This document shows positions 1-13,066 of a stretch of DNA of 64,000 nucleotides, piece after piece. The stretch lies in NCBI RefSeq assembly GCF_963662255.1, contig NC_085068.1, positions 1,612,001-1,676,000 on the forward strand. The letters are read 5' to 3'. Each line of letters starts with the position of its first letter. Within the stretch, counting starts at the first letter, position 1. This DNA comes from Cinclus cinclus (lineage: Eukaryota; Chordata; Aves; Passeriformes; Cinclidae). A program made the translations under genes and the position numbers. Under the pieces are notes generated by a model. That model did not search any database and was not told the origin of the DNA. It saw nothing but the letters and a program-made list of their open reading frames with translations.

Positions 1-202
1 GGTGGCCAGGGAGCCATGGATTCCCATCCAGGTGAGTTGGAATGGTTGGGATACAGCTCTGACAAGGGGTAAAGATTTTGAGGTTTGTGGCATTGACAGC
101 AGTGAATCAACAAACCTGAGCTGCAGGCTTTGCAGACCCTCTGTTCTCAATATCAGATATAGAAATGTTTGTGTGCAGAAAAGCAAAACCAAAGGAACGA
201 AT

Positions 203-410
203 TCAGAAGAAATTTCTCCCTGTGAGGGTGGGGAGGCCCTGGCACAGGGTGCCCAGAGCAGCTGTACCTGCCCCTTGATCCCTGGCAGTGTCCAGGGCCA
301 GATTGTACATTGAGGCTTGGAGCACCCAGGGATAGGTGAAGGTGTCCCTTGTTCCCATGGAACAAGATGAGCTTTTAAGGTCCCTTCCAACCCAAATTAT
401 TCTGTGAACA
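203..410 (+). mobile_element. CR1 LINE fragment, 3' end
   Basis: The fragment runs from the GAAGAAATTTCTCCCTGTGA block through CCCAGAGCAGCTG to the terminal CCTTCCAACCCAAATTATTC. This is the avian CR1 3' end in + orientation, 5'-truncated as is usual for CR1. Confidence 0.88.
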
Positions 411-1049
411 TAAATGTACAAGCAGTTATAATAAATAATTCAGTTTATATTATCTTTTATATACCACATACAACACTTAAAAAACACTTTAAAAGTATCT
501 GAAGTCTTTTAAAGAAGGTTTTTTTTTTCAATTCTTTCTTCCCAAGATATAATGCGGGTGCCTATGGGGAAAAATATGACTGTAAAAATTTAAATTAATG
601 TAAAATAGTAAAGTAACTGTGAAGAAGGACCTAAAATAGCTTTTAAGTGTGGAAAAATATCACTCCTTGCTATGTGACAGGAATAGAAGACAGGGCTGGG
701 AATATATCAGCTCAGGATTTGAGAATGTACAAGTTGGAGAGAAAATTTCATGTTTTGGGGAGAGAAATTTCTCATCTGGGTTCCTTTCAGGCTTCCATTT
801 GAAGCCCCAGGCAGATTTCAGATTCAGAGGGAGTCCAAGGAAAATGAATTGGGATGGAGAAGGCACGTGGTGGGAGGCCCCTGACAAAGTCATTCACAAA
901 AGGTCTCAGTGGTCTGTTGCACAAGGAATAGCACCATGTGTTTAAGGCCTGGTTTGCATTAACAGTCATTTTTTTTATTTGATGAATTTGGTACAATTTG
1001 TCTAGATTTTACAAAAATCCCCTAATTGAAGGTGAAGGAGAGCAGTATG

Positions 1050-1125
1050 AGATCACGGAATCGTGAAGGTTGGAAAAGGCCTCCAAGATCTTCAAGTCCA
1101 GTCTTCAAGTGCATCCTCAGTATCC
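1050..1125 (-). mobile_element. CR1 LINE fragment, 3' tip
   Basis: GATCACGGAATCGTGAAGG followed by TTGGAAAAGGCCTCCAAGAT is the reverse complement of the CR1 tail, older and more divergent than the other copies. Confidence 0.7.
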
Positions 1126-2417
1126 AGAGGCTGCTTTTCCCCATTGGGGTTTTATTCACTTGCACATCCTCTGTGGGATGCACGTGGATTATGGATCGTT
1201 GTTTCTAGAGATGTGTGTTTTATCAGAGTGTGGCTGGTGTGGGAAGAGGTCTGGGGTCCATAACCACCACGTGGTGACTCTGAGCTGCTTCCCTGTACAT
1301 CGTGCATGGGGTGGGAGGAGAAATCACTTGAGATATGGAAAACCCACAGATGAGCCCACAATTTTTAGCTAAAGATGAAAAATAAGTCAGTTATCTTTCC
1401 ATGCCTTTCCACATGCATTATCAGGACCTTGGTTGCACATTCCAGAGATCTTTTTTTTTTCCCTCAGCTGTAAAAACGGGAATGGAAAATCATGTGGCTT
1501 CCACTGTGAGCCCCAATAATAAAACTGAATCTGAGGAACAAATTTTCCTGTAGTACAGAGATAGGAGGTGAGGAAGAGGTCAAGTGGGTTGAAGTTTGTC
1601 TGAGAACTTTGAGGTGCTCAGAATTCACAAGGCTAAATTCATCATAAGTCATCTTTCTTTATTTATTGTGACATCTTACACTGAGTGGATTGTTGGTTTG
1701 GGTTTTTTAATAAATAAATCCAGCAGTAAAATTATTTAAAAGCAAACCACAGTTGGAAATAATTATTTCAATGACCTAACTTTGTAATAATTTTCCTTAA
1801 TAATGGAGAATGCTCTATTGCAGAGCTACTTTTGGACATACACATTTAGGGGTTGTCCTGTAAACAGCTTCTTGCCTGGTGTTTCCTAATCCTCTACACT
1901 TCAGGAAATAAGGGTGATTACTTGTGTGGCCTCTGAAAGATCCCAAACCTGTTGAGTTCAGAAGGGGCATAAGAATGAAATTCTGTTTCTGTTATAAATT
2001 ATTTCAAAGAAATATATTCAAGAGAACTTTTGGTTTGGAGTTTTTTTGAAAGATGTAGATCTCTAACAAGAATGGAACTACACACAAGGTGACTGCAAAT
2101 CCCACCAGCCACCCTGTTCTGTGCCCAGGGGAATGGGGCTGAAGCTATGGAAAGTGAGATTCTTGAGCAGAAGCAGACATGCCCTTCAAATTCAGCTTGA
2201 GGCACAACTGGAATTGGATAAGAACAATAACAGTGTTCATGGACATCCAGTTTTTGCACAAACAACTGTTTTTGGCAGGTTATAGTGGAGGTTTGTAACT
2301 GCTTTAGCAACATGTTGTGATTGGAAGTGCTGAAGCTTGGACCAGCACTACTCTGGTATGAGCTTTCATGGGCTGAGAAGCAACACTGAGGCCCTGAGCA
2401 ATCTGGTCCAGTAGAAA

Positions 2418-2488
2418 GTACTCCTGCCAATGGAATGGGATGAGTTAAAGCTCCCTTCTAACCCAAACCATTCCATGCTTCTGTGAAT
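2418..2488 (+). mobile_element. CR1 LINE fragment, short 3' tip
   Basis: Only the last part of the CR1 tail is visible (AAAGCTCCCTTCTAACCCAA, then ACCATTCCATG). Confidence 0.6.
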
Positions 2489-3052
2489 GACTTCTGGATG
2501 AGAAGTGATGAGGAGTGAGTGTTAAAAAGGTGTGTTTGTGTGGCAGAAGTCGCTTGGTCAGGTGCGGCCTGGAGTGGGCTCCCTGTGCAGGGCTGGATCC
2601 AACACTCCTTGAAGCCACTTGTTAATTGCTGTCACCCATGTGCCTTTGGAGCAGGTACCAGCTCCTGTCAGGGTGCCCAGCTCATGCCAGCTGGGGGCAA
2701 AGAATGTAATGGGGAAATGAGGTGCTGAAGAACCCCCTTGCCCCAGATATTCAAGGATTAAGGGTTGACTCCATCGTTTGCTCTTGGGGTGTTTGGTTGT
2801 TTCCTGTCCTGGGGTGCCCGTTGTGTTTCACACCCAGCAGAAGTTCTGTGATTCGCCTTCGTGTCCTTTAAAGGGACCTTCCTGCAGTGAAGAGAATCCT
2901 GTAGAAAAGGGATTAGGGAGGATTAGCTGTTCCAGCACCCTGTGCTTATAGGAAGGATCTTGATCAGGAGGCTGATGTGGTCCCTGCCTGGCTGCTGCAG
3001 AGGCTGTGGAATGTGCAGGAGGGAAGCTCAGTTCCTCATCCTGTTCCAGCCT

Positions 3053-3215
3053 AGAATCATGGAATGGTTTGGATTGAAAGGGTCCTTAAAGGACATCCAG
3101 TGCCACCCCCTGCCATGGGCAGGGACACCTTCCCCTATCCCAGGTTGCTGAAAGCCCCATCCAACCTGGCCTTGGATGCTTCCTGGGATGAGGCAGCCAC
3201 AGCTTCTGAAGTACT
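3053..3215 (-). mobile_element. CR1 LINE fragment, 3' end
   Basis: AGAATCATGGAATGGTTTGG, then CACCCCCTGCCATGGGCAGG and CCAACCTGGCCTTGGATG, is the antisense of the CR1 3' end. Sequence beyond about 3215 no longer matches clearly. Confidence 0.88.
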
Positions 3216-4147
3216 TGAAACCAGGGACTTGGATGGGATAAAGAGAAATCCCAAACTTGTAGGAGATGCTAAACCCAAAAGGTGTAAAAGGTCTCAGAAA
3301 GAAAAACAAGAATTCCAGACTGAGTTTTATTTTATATTTCATTACCTGCTTCCTTTAAAATACAGGATTAAGGCTTCTGGAAAACTAAAATTAGCTCTTG
3401 CTACTCAGGGAAAATAGAAAGTGATGCCCTAGAAAATTAGTATGTAATTTTGTGCATCCATTTTTAGGAGAACAATTTAACCTGTCGATTTAAGGAGGAT
3501 ATTTGCTTCTATAGTGATCTCAGACCATTTAAGAAATAGCAAACCATACCCTGCGCTCTACAGGGGCAGGTACCTCAGGAGTTATGAGCTTAGACAGTCT
3601 CTACGTTTTACCTTTGTTAAAAATTACTGAAAAACCACACAAATTCAGTAAGTTAGTCTTTGTACCTGTTTACATTAAAATCAGCATCTTATAATTCAGT
3701 TTATTTGTAAATAATTTGTTGTAGGAAGAGGAATGTGTAGAAACATCACCATTGCTGTAGGTGCTGAGAAAGGTTCTCTGTGCTTTTACTTCTGCTAGAA
3801 CAAACAGCAGTCCTTGGTTTGGGTGCACTACGCTAGACTTGGCTAACCTTAGGAGGTCCTGGAAAATCAGTGGTAGGCTCTACAGGTTACTCTCCAAGTG
3901 TGCTGTTGCCAAACTGTAAAGCTAGTACAATTTTATAATTGTTCTGCTGCCTTCGTTAGGCTTTCAAGACAATTTTAGTAGGTCCAGGCCCCTGTCTGTC
4001 ATGTGTCTGCTGGACTGCATGAAGGTGTCTCATGGACTTATTGAAGCGGCTGCAGTTTTCCTCTCAGCTCAGCTTCCAGATTTCAGATCCAATCATGAGA
4101 GCATTTCTTGAGGTCTTTCAGTAACCTGCAGCTTAGGTTATTTTCCC

Positions 4148-4321
4148 CAAGGCAGTGCTGGAGTCACCATCCCTGGAAGCGTTCAGAAGGTGTGGAGGTG
4201 CAGCACTTTGGGAACGTGGTTTAGGGGTGGACCTGGCGGTGCTGGGTTAATGGTTGAACTACATGATACTGGATGATACTTTCCAACCTTGGTGATTCTG
4301 GGATTCTATTCCGTTATTCTG
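4148..4321 (+). mobile_element. CR1 LINE fragment, 3' end
   Basis: GGAGTCACCATCCCTGGAAG, GTGGTTTAGGGGTGGACCTG and TTTCCAACCTTGGTGATTCT mark the CR1 subfamily with the GGTTTAG...TTCCAACCT tail. Confidence 0.85.
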
Positions 4322-5351
4322 TTTGCATGTTATAATTTCTGAGGAGGAGGAGGACTGCTGGATGCTCACACTGACCTGAGGTATTGGTAGTGCCCCTGTC
4401 CCCTTTGTTAAAGTCCTGTGTGGACTTGGCTGCTATTGGATCAGAGGATTTTGGATGGCTCCAGCCTTAGCTAGAGCAGTGTTTGCACTGCTGAGAGTAG
4501 GGAGGTGAAAACTGGCAGTGATTGAAGTCCCACAGCTGTCACAAAATAACCTCTATTTTCCCCCAAGAAGTGCCATTCAAGGAGATTTGTAGTGAGGAGC
4601 ACGGGCACAACCTGCCACTGGGGCTGTTGATAGGAATGATTTCCTTGTATTTTGGGTTACCTTTGCTTCCTCCCCCTCCCTGACTGCATCATTTGATATC
4701 CATCACAATGCGTAGTCACTTCTAAGCAGCGAGCGCTGCACGACTGACATGACAGTTCTCTCAGGGTTGATACAGGAGTCATGGGAGAGACTTTGATTTT
4801 CTCAGGGATGGGCTGTGGAAAGTTTTGTGGAGCTCTCTGCAAGTCTGGCCCTGATTCAGCTGAGGCTGCGTGCGCACACCTGCCAAGAGAGATCAGCCTG
4901 AAAAAGAGATGATTCATCCCTGGCGCAGGGAAGGATCCAGTTGGGGACAGAGGATGAAGTTCTGTGACTGACCCACCCTTTCTTCTGATGAGCACTTGGG
5001 GTCTGTAAATCTTCCTGCAGTGAAGGCTCCTGGCACATTCCCAAGCCTGGAGCTTTTACATGCTGTGATTTCGTGGGATTTCGGTGCTGGCACAGCTGCT
5101 GTGGTGGTTTAGGAGCTGTAATGACAGGCGTGGACACTCTGAGTGCAGTAAAGTGATTTGGAAAAACCACTTCAGTGGTGAACTCCGTGACTTCTGCTCT
5201 CTTGCAGCTTGGAGCTAGTACTCCATTAAAGGACCCAGGAATTTTTCTCTGCCTTCTTTACCCTGCTAAGGACATTTATGCACACATTGGCCTCTGCAGT
5301 GCCAGTGACCTCTGTGGGCTTCAGGTGCCTTTAGCTCAGACTGAGGAATGT

Positions 5352-5577
5352 TAAATAGACATTGGGAAGGAATTCCTCCCTGGGAGGGTGGGCAGGCCCT
5401 GGCACAGGTTGCTCAGAGAAGCTGTGGCTGCCCCTGGATCCCTGGCAGTATCCAAGACCAGACTGTACAGGGCTTGTAGCAGCCTGGGACACTGGAAGGT
5501 GTCCCTGCCCATGGCAGCAGGTGGCACTGGATGAATTTAAGGTCTCTTCCAACCCAAACCATTCCATGATTATGTGG
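5352..5577 (+). mobile_element. CR1 LINE fragment, 3' end
   Basis: ATTGGGAAGGAATTCCTCCC through GAAGCTGTGGCTGCCCCTGG to CCAACCCAAACCATTCCATG, a well-preserved tail in the same orientation as the gene. Confidence 0.9.
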
Positions 5578-6325
5578 TGCTTTTCAGCAGACAAATAAGT
5601 GGGAAAAGGTCAGTGATAAGCAAATGCTGGATTTCAGTAGTGTAGTTTTAAAATTAATCTGCCAAAATTTAATTGTGTTGAACAGCTGGAGGTGTCACCC
5701 AATAGTTGTGTGACTTTTTTTCCTTTGATTCCCCTTTTTTTTTACTATAGCCACTCTCTAAAAATATATTTAAAGCAGTGCCATCATGGAGATAGTAAAG
5801 TGGAACAAGTATTTGTGTGCCATTGAAAAGTTTTCCTAATATTTTGCTTAATGTGTTTTGCTGAGTATTTTTAATAGAAGTTGAGAAAGGAGATAAACAT
5901 ATGCAATAATTGCTTTGCTGTTTCATTCTTTGCTTGTCACATGCCTTGCAGATACCATGGCCTCTCTGCAGTCCTTTATTTTTTCATTTTGGAGGGGAAT
6001 ATGTGAATTTCCCCCTTATTTGTTGCTGGTAATTGTATCCCCTTGCAAAATCCCAATATTTTTTTGATGTGGCTTTTCATGGAGGGATCAGAAGGTCCCA
6101 GGCCTGAAGGCAAAGGAATCCCACATATTTCCACCCGTGATTCCAGCTGGTGCTCTGATTTTTTGATCCTTCCACATTTTTCAGAATCACATAAATAGTT
6201 AAATAACTTATGCAGTGTTTCGCTTAGGTAAATATATATTATTTTGTCACTCTAGATATGTACAATGGAGTCTCTGCAGACTGATTACTAATGTAATGTT
6301 TTACTAACAGTTTATCTCCACACAG

Positions 6326-6454
6326 GTAACACAAGTAGCAAGACAACCGGGTCCTCCTGCCCCATCCCCTTATACTGCACATGAAATAAATAAGGGACAT
6401 CCAAATCTTGCTGCAACGCCACCGGGACATGCATCGTCCCCTGGGCTCTCACAG
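6326..6454 (+). CDS. EIF4G3: EIF4G3 coding exon encoding VTQVARQPGPPAPSPY...PGLSQ (129 nt)
   Basis: This exon encodes 43 residues of the N-terminal region of the long eIF4G3 isoforms, starting VTQVARQPGPPAPSPYTAHE and ending ASSPGLSQ. It is Pro/Ala-rich, with no folded domain expected. The acceptor is CACAG at 6321-6325 and the donor GTAAGA begins at 6455. Both junctions are phase 0, so the exon can be skipped without shifting the frame. Oddly, the exon begins with GTAACA straight after CAG, so its first bases look like a 5' splice site; this could allow recursive splicing. The next coding exon is 17.7 kb downstream, the longest intron in the window. Confidence 0.93.
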
Positions 6455-8487
6455 GTAAGACCTGGTGTTGGAGCAGAGCATTCCCAGCCTCCCCCTTTTC
6501 CTCCTATCCCATTCTCAGTTTCTCTGCTCAACAAGTAACTGAGCTGTGTTGTTTGTGACCAGTGTAGAAATAAAGTGAATTCAAGGTGCGGCTTGACCCT
6601 TGCAGTGACCTATTGACAGTACTTAATTAGCACACCAATACCATAAATTGGTATTTATAAATTAAATACAAGTTAATTAGACATTAGTTCCTTGTGGAGT
6701 CTGTAACAGTAACTAAAAGCAACTTGAAAAATTAAGAGAAAATAATGATGGATGAGGAGGAATATGTTTTGCTGTTGGATCAGGCAGTTTGAGGCATGGC
6801 CTGACTTCCAGGTTAAACAGCCTGTGTTGTTTAAAAAGTGCCTGGTGTCTTCTCTCGGGGATTTTCCAAGAGGAGTTTTGTACGAGATGGTGCAGTTCTG
6901 TAATTCTAAGAAGTGGGTCAGGAAAACGAGTTGCACAAATGATTTCTCATAAAAGAGATGAGGCAGAGGGCTGGTTACAGAAAAGTCCAGAACAGGAGAT
7001 AAATGAGGGTTATAAGAAGAATGGAGAAATAGAGTTGAATGAGATATGTGGAATGAATTGGTCTCTTTGTAGCCTCTCTTAGATAAATATTCTACAGGGC
7101 TCACTTGAGAGCAGAGATTATCTGAAAAAGGAGGGGACAAAAGAGGCAGATAGTGGGGTGAGAAAAAAACAGAGATAAAAGATACTGGGATGGGGAAAGT
7201 GGGATGTGTAAAGGAATGAGGTGTGAGATAGAGGAAAGTCTGATGTTCTTTCTGCTTTTGTGGATAAATCAGGAAGGCCTGAGCAGGTCAGCAGTTAAGG
7301 AGAGTGGGTTTGTTCTGAGGAAGGGGAGCAGGAGGAGAGGCCAGGGGTGGGTTGGGAATGGGGAGGTGATGGGGAGAGCCTCAAATGGATCCAAGCCCCC
7401 TGCTAGCCTCTGAAACATTAAACTACAGCTGACTTTCCAGACCATGAGATGCCTGGAAACAGGTCGTGGAAGGAGCACTTCACCTGAATGATGAACATTT
7501 TAGATAGAACATGATGGGGAAAATGAAACGTGGTTGTTTTTGGGACTGTGCAGATGCTCATCCTCCATGGGTGGGAAATTAGAAGGTGAAGTGTCTCTGG
7601 CAGTCATTAGTGGTGTTGGAGCTGTTCTTGCACTCTTGCTGCAGGGTTGTTGGGAGTGAAGGGTCTGGGTTGGGGACTCACAGAACAGGGAGGAGGACAC
7701 AGAAGAGTTTCAGAGGAACCCTTAGATGCTGCCTGGCTTTTGTCAAGATGAAGACATTCCTTCCTAGTAAACCTCATCTACACAGGGAAGCTACTTATGT
7801 GGCAGAGGAGAGGGGAAGCAGAGAACATTCTGGGCAGCCTCTTTAAATCTATTGTAATCAAGGGATTTCTTTTCTTCCCTTAATATTTTTCCATTGAGTC
7901 AGTGCATCCATAGAGAGAAGGCTCTGTGCCAAATCTCCAGCCAGCTGGATAATGCTGCGTTCTACTGGCTCCTGGAAGTGAGGGTCCCTGCCGTGCTACT
8001 GGAGTGACCACGGATCCTCTGTGGCAGCTGAGGGCTCCCGGGGGCTCTGGAGGGTGGCTGTGCTCCTACTGTATGGAGCCAGCCCTTGTGTGTTGAGGAA
8101 CAGGGAGGAACAGCAAGACCCAGGGGTAGGAGGCAGGCGAAGCTTTACGCGTTGTGGCCTTTGGGGCCAGAGAGACCACTTTGTTTGAATTAGAGTCTGA
8201 TTAAGGGTCATTGATTTCTCCATCAGACCCCTGAGTTAATAAATACTCATCAAAGTGAGTCTTCCTGAGGTAGGGACTGTGCTTGAGGCAGCAGTGAGTG
8301 AAAATACTGGTGGATGCTTTAGGCTATGGATGTCATTTGGTACTAAATGGAGTTTGGGCAGAGGTAGAATGTGTGTCACTGCTGGTGTGGGCAGATTGCT
8401 CAGCCTGGGCTCAGCAGTCTCTTCTTGCTGTTACCCAGGTGGGATCTCAGCATCCCCTCACGCTCAAGAGTTTCTTGAAGTGGGGAT

Positions 8488-8870
8488 CTCACAGAACCAG
8501 GAAATATCCTCAGCTGGAAGGGATCCACAGCGATCAGAGTCCAAACCCTGGCCCTGCACAGACACCCCAACATTCCCACCTTTTCCAAAGGCTCCTGGAG
8601 CTCTGGCAGCCTCGGGGCTGTGCCCATTCCCTGGGGAACCTGGGCAGTGCCAGCACCCTCTGGAGGAAGAGCCTTCCCTGATCTCCAATCTAAACCTTTC
8701 CTTGACACAGCTCCAGCCTTTCCCTCAGTCCTGTCCCTGCTCACAGAGCAGAGATCACAGCTGAAGCCCCCAATGAGAGCTCCCCTCTGGCTCTTCCAGG
8801 CTGAACACATCAAGTGCCTTCAGCTGCTCTTTGCATGGCCCCTCCAGACCCTTCACCCTCCCTCTTGGCA
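8488..8870 (-). mobile_element. CR1 LINE fragment
   Basis: AGCTGGAAGGGATCCACAGC, GGCTCCTGGAGCTCTGGCAG and GATCTCCAATCTAAACCTTT belong to a CR1 subfamily antisense to the gene. It explains the long chance frames around 8255-8980. Confidence 0.82.
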
Positions 8871-11140
8871 GAGGCCATGCTCCAGAGAACGAGGGTTAAC
8901 AAATGCTTTGGTTCCACTAGTGACCCCTCACTGTCCTGGCTGCTCCAGAGCAGCCTGTCCCAGCACATCTAAGGGTTGAGAGATGAGGTCATAGCTTCAA
9001 TTCTAGTAAGTGATAAAAGGAAGTGCTGTCCCTCACCAGAGCTCTAGGAGCTGGAGCAGTTCACTGTAAGTTTGTATGTGATAAGATGACAGCATTGTGC
9101 AGAGTGGTCTGAAGGGGAGAGTTTGGGAACCAGGGAATGTATGGGATACTTAACCTGAAAAGTCAGGTGCAAGTGAACACTGTACCTGTATTTGGTTTCC
9201 TTTATCTTTATCTAAACAGACAGAAACAGCTGGTGCTGTGGTTGGGTGGCCCTTCCTCTTACTCCATGGTTTCCATCTGACATAGGCAGAACGAGAGCAC
9301 GGCTCCCTGTTCCACCTCCTCTGAGGGCTTTCCTGACAGACAACCTCCAGCTCTTTGCTGCCCTTCAAGGTCAGTTTGTGCAGCACAATGGGGAGACCTT
9401 GGCAGCAATGTGGAACAGTCCCACACCCTGTCTTTGCAGCAGCAGGCGGCATCTCTGCTTCCCAAATTCCAGGGCCTTGAAATCATAGTGCTGCTCTTGG
9501 GAATGTGCTGAGCTCTGGCACAGGGGAGTCCGCAGCACATGCTGCTGCAGTGATGTTATGGCCAGATGTGGCCCCAAGTACATAAAATTTCATATTCCTG
9601 TTGGGTTTTGCATACTTTTCCCTCATTCCAATAGGGAAAGGAGGGGCATGACCCCTCTGCCTCCTCTCCTGGCTTGAGGCTGCAGAAGGGGCTGGTTCCC
9701 TTTCTCAGTGTGTGCAGGAAAGGAGATGCCGTTGGAAAAGGAGCAGAGCAGTTCCTCCTTGGATGCGGCTCCTAGAACAGGTTATCCAGAGCTCAGGTGG
9801 GTTGACAATCAGGTACCATCCCATGATGGATGGGAGAATCCAGAGCGGCTGAGAGAATTCCCAGAGCCCTTAACAGAGAACAGCTGAAACACTATAAATC
9901 TGCCCCATTCCAGCTGTGCCTTACACTGATGAATGCGGCAGCCATGGTAGGATGGGATAATGAGAAAGCAGAGCATTTCCAGAGCAACTGGGCTGGGAGC
10001 AGCAGGAAAGAGCTTCCCTCTGTCCATGGAGTGAACAGAGGAGGAAAGGGCTCCTGCAGAGGCAGTGTGCAGAGCCTAGAGCACCAGGAGAAGAGAGTTT
10101 CATCCCCCTCATGACCTGGGAGTGTTTTGGAGGATCCCAAGGAGCAAATGCAGTGGGTTCTGGCATGTGAGGGTGAATGGTTTGGAAAAGACTCTTGGCT
10201 TTCTCTGCCTCAGCTTTAGAACTGCAGGCTCCAGTGGGATGCTGAGAGATTCTCTTAGTCCATGCCCACAGTTTAGAAGCATCAAGCAACCACACTTGGA
10301 ACAAATTGCCAGGAATTTCCTCTATAACCAGGGATAGCTTCTGCTGTCATTAAGAGCATGCTGTACACTGAGCAGATTGGTGCTGCCTGCCCACGGCTGC
10401 CTCTTGGAATGGACTGGAATGCTGGAGCACCCAGGGAGCAGAGGATCCCACAGCATTGATGGGGACCTTCCTCTGGAGCTGTTGTAGTTGTGGACATCCC
10501 TCACCTGCTCCTAAAAAGGTTGAGATACACCCGAGTGAACAAAAGTGCAAGAGAGTTGAATTCTCTGGATCTTGGTGCATGGAGACCTTGACTTTTAGGT
10601 GACTGATTTCAATCCAGAACAGCTTGTACCAACTGAAACTTGTTACCATCTGGTTCTGTGCCTGAAGTGAAGAGAGTTTTGTGGTCTCATTCTGGTCCTC
10701 AAAAATGTCACCATCGTTAAATTAGCGTTTGTAAAAGCAGGGAGACAGACATTCCTTAGTACCTTCGGGTCTGGGAATGTGTGCCAAGAAGCAAGTCTGC
10801 CTGCCATCTGTGGCATGTTTATTAGGCAGTCCCCAAGCCCCTCTTTTATGATCTTGGATCCTTTCTACAGGAGCTGGAATAATCCTGTTAGAACCACAAT
10901 GTTTATTCAATGCCTCCATCTTCTGCAGCCCAATTAGAGATGCTTTTAATAAAGGGATGTTTATTAAGGGATTGGAACAGAAGGAGAGATATAATTTAAT
11001 TGTAACCTCACCCATTGGTTCCCTGGGGTCAGTTAAGTGCCCTGGGACATGGGGAGTGTTACTCCTTGTTCTCTCCTCATGTTGGAGGCAGCTGCCTTTG
11101 GAGTCTGGTTGCTGCATATTAAACTCATCTTCCCCCAAAT

Positions 11141-11373
11141 TCTGACCAGGGACAGGACCCAGGGAAGAGCTGGAGCTGTTGGGGGTGTTTAGTTTGGAGA
11201 TCAGGAAAGGCTCTTCCCCCAGAGGGTGCTGGCACTGCCCAGGAAATGGGCACAGCCCCGAGGCTGCCAGAGCTCCAGGAGCCTTTGGACGGGGTGGGGT
11301 TGTTGGGGTGTCTGTCCAGGGCAGGGGTTGGACTGGATGATCCTTGTGGGTCCCTTCCATATCCATGATTCCT
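11141..11373 (+). mobile_element. CR1 LINE fragment, 3' end
   Basis: GGCTCTTCCCCCAGAGGGTG and GGTTGGACTGGATGATCCTT. This is the same subfamily as the 8488 copy but in the opposite orientation. It explains the minus-strand open frame at 10722-11366. Confidence 0.85.
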
Positions 11374-12762
11374 CATTATTTGGGTCCACGTGTGCTTTGC
11401 TAGAAGGAAATAGTCAGCATAACATCAGGTAATAAATTTGCACTGCCCCTGGGCCACCAGGGGCTCCCACTTGTCTCATTCTGATGAAACCCCTGTCCAT
11501 AATTTTCTGTATTCAGGAGCATCATTGTGGATCCCTTGATCTGAGTTGGTCTCTTAAACTTCCCCCAGATAACTTCTCTGTGTAGGAACTTCTATTTTTT
11601 TTTTGTGTAAGGTGCTATTATAGCCAGTTCCCTGCTGGTTAAACCCACCTGGCACCCCTAACTCATATGGTTGTCAGTCCAGGGTATTTATTCCTTGTGT
11701 AGACACAATGAAAGATTAAACTCTCCTTGTATAAATGAAGAAGTTGGTGCTGGACCAGCTGAGGGGAAATGTTGGCTGTTTGTGCTGCTCCTCCAAGCAA
11801 CAGATTCCAGTTTCTTGTATCTTCTGTCCATTCTAGATAATGAGAATAAAGCAAATTTAAACAACTCAACTCCTAATAGTGTTTTGTGAATGATGAACCT
11901 ACCTAAATAACCAGATTAATGTGTAGTAATGGATTTTTTTCTAACCAGTCAAGAGTTTGACTTCTCACTTCTTTCCTTGTGCTTCCTTCTGTACATCTGG
12001 GTCAGGCTTCATCCCAGCACATATCCAATGCATTTTGGAAATTCCAGGCTTGCAGGAATATGTGACTGCAGGTGGAGATTTGAAACTGCGAGTTATTTAA
12101 TAGCTGATAAACCCAGAAGTGAAATCTTCTTTTGGCCTTTGTGTTCAAGACCTGCTGGAAGTGCAGCTGAACCCTCTGGTTTGTAATAGGATTAGGAGGT
12201 TTTTGATTGGGTTAATAATGCTGAGAATATTTCCTCCTAGAATGTATTTAATTATTTTTGGTTCATTACTGTGCTTATTACCTCATTAAGTTAAATCTGG
12301 GCAAATCTGGCTGGAAACATCAAACATATCTTGTGTCTTGGTGCCTTTGTACTTCAGGGGGCTTTTGTGTGGGGATGCTTGACTTCGTGGGTGTCTTCTA
12401 ATTTGGGAGAGCATCTGGGTGTAAGAGCTGCAGGAAGGGAGACTTGGGAAGGCATAATGTAGCTTCAGATGCTGATTAACAATATTTTAATTATTTAACC
12501 TTAGAAGCAGTTGGCTTTCATAAGGCGCAATATAGGAGGGATGTATAAATTAGTATTTGTGCACTCAAGAAGGACAGAAAGAGCCTTTAATTGTTGGGTT
12601 TTGGTTTGTTTTTGTTTTTTTTTTCCTAGCAGGGAAAGAAAGGAAGACCCATTACAATTTTATCATGTATGTGTGCAAAGAAAAGATTACAGCACAAATA
12701 CTGAGTCTAGTTGGTGCTAGGACTGGCTTTAGACCCAACCCACATCTGCCTCTTGGAATCCT

Positions 12763-13066
12763 ATCATAGAATCCCAGGATGGTTTGAGTTGGAAAGGATT
12801 TTAATCACATCCCATTCCACCCCCTGCCGTGGGCAGTGACGCCTTCCCTTATCTCAGGTTGCCCCAAGTTCCATCCAGCCTGGCCTTAGACGCTTCCAGA
12901 GCCAGGGGAAGCCACAGCTGCTCTGGGCACCCTGTTCCAGGGCGTGCCCACCCTCCCGGGGAAGGATTGCATCCCAATACCCCATCTATCCCGGCCCTCT
13001 GGCAGTGGGAAGCCATTCCCTTGTCCTGCACTCCAGGCCCCTGCAAAAATTTCCTGCTCTGAGTGG
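12763..13066 (-). mobile_element. CR1 LINE fragment, 3' end
   Basis: ATCATAGAATCCCAGGATGG through CCACAGCTGCTCTGGGCACC to the TGCAAAAATTTCCTGCTCTG end; about 300 bases of antisense CR1. Confidence 0.9.

Larger units (their letters stand above)
1..6325 (+). other. Intron upstream of the first visible EIF4G3 exon
   Basis: No exon can be supported in this stretch. It ends in a usable 3' splice site (TTTATCTCCACACAG) at 6311-6325, so it is the downstream part of an EIF4G3 intron whose upstream exon is outside the window. It holds CR1 fragments near 203, 1050, 2418, 3053, 4148 and 5352, AT-rich unique sequence between them, and T-runs near 519, 1451 and 5737. Every open frame longer than 60 codons either overlaps CR1 or shows no family resemblance that I recognise. 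Confidence 0.8.

Noticed and set aside
8255..8980. Overlapping + strand open frames of 127-169 codons
   Set aside because: They read through a minus-strand CR1 fragment; similar peptides recur at other CR1 copies in the window.
10722..11366. 214-codon minus-strand open frame
   Set aside because: About a third of it is the antisense of a CR1 tail and the rest shows no family resemblance, no splice context and no periodic conservation that I can see.
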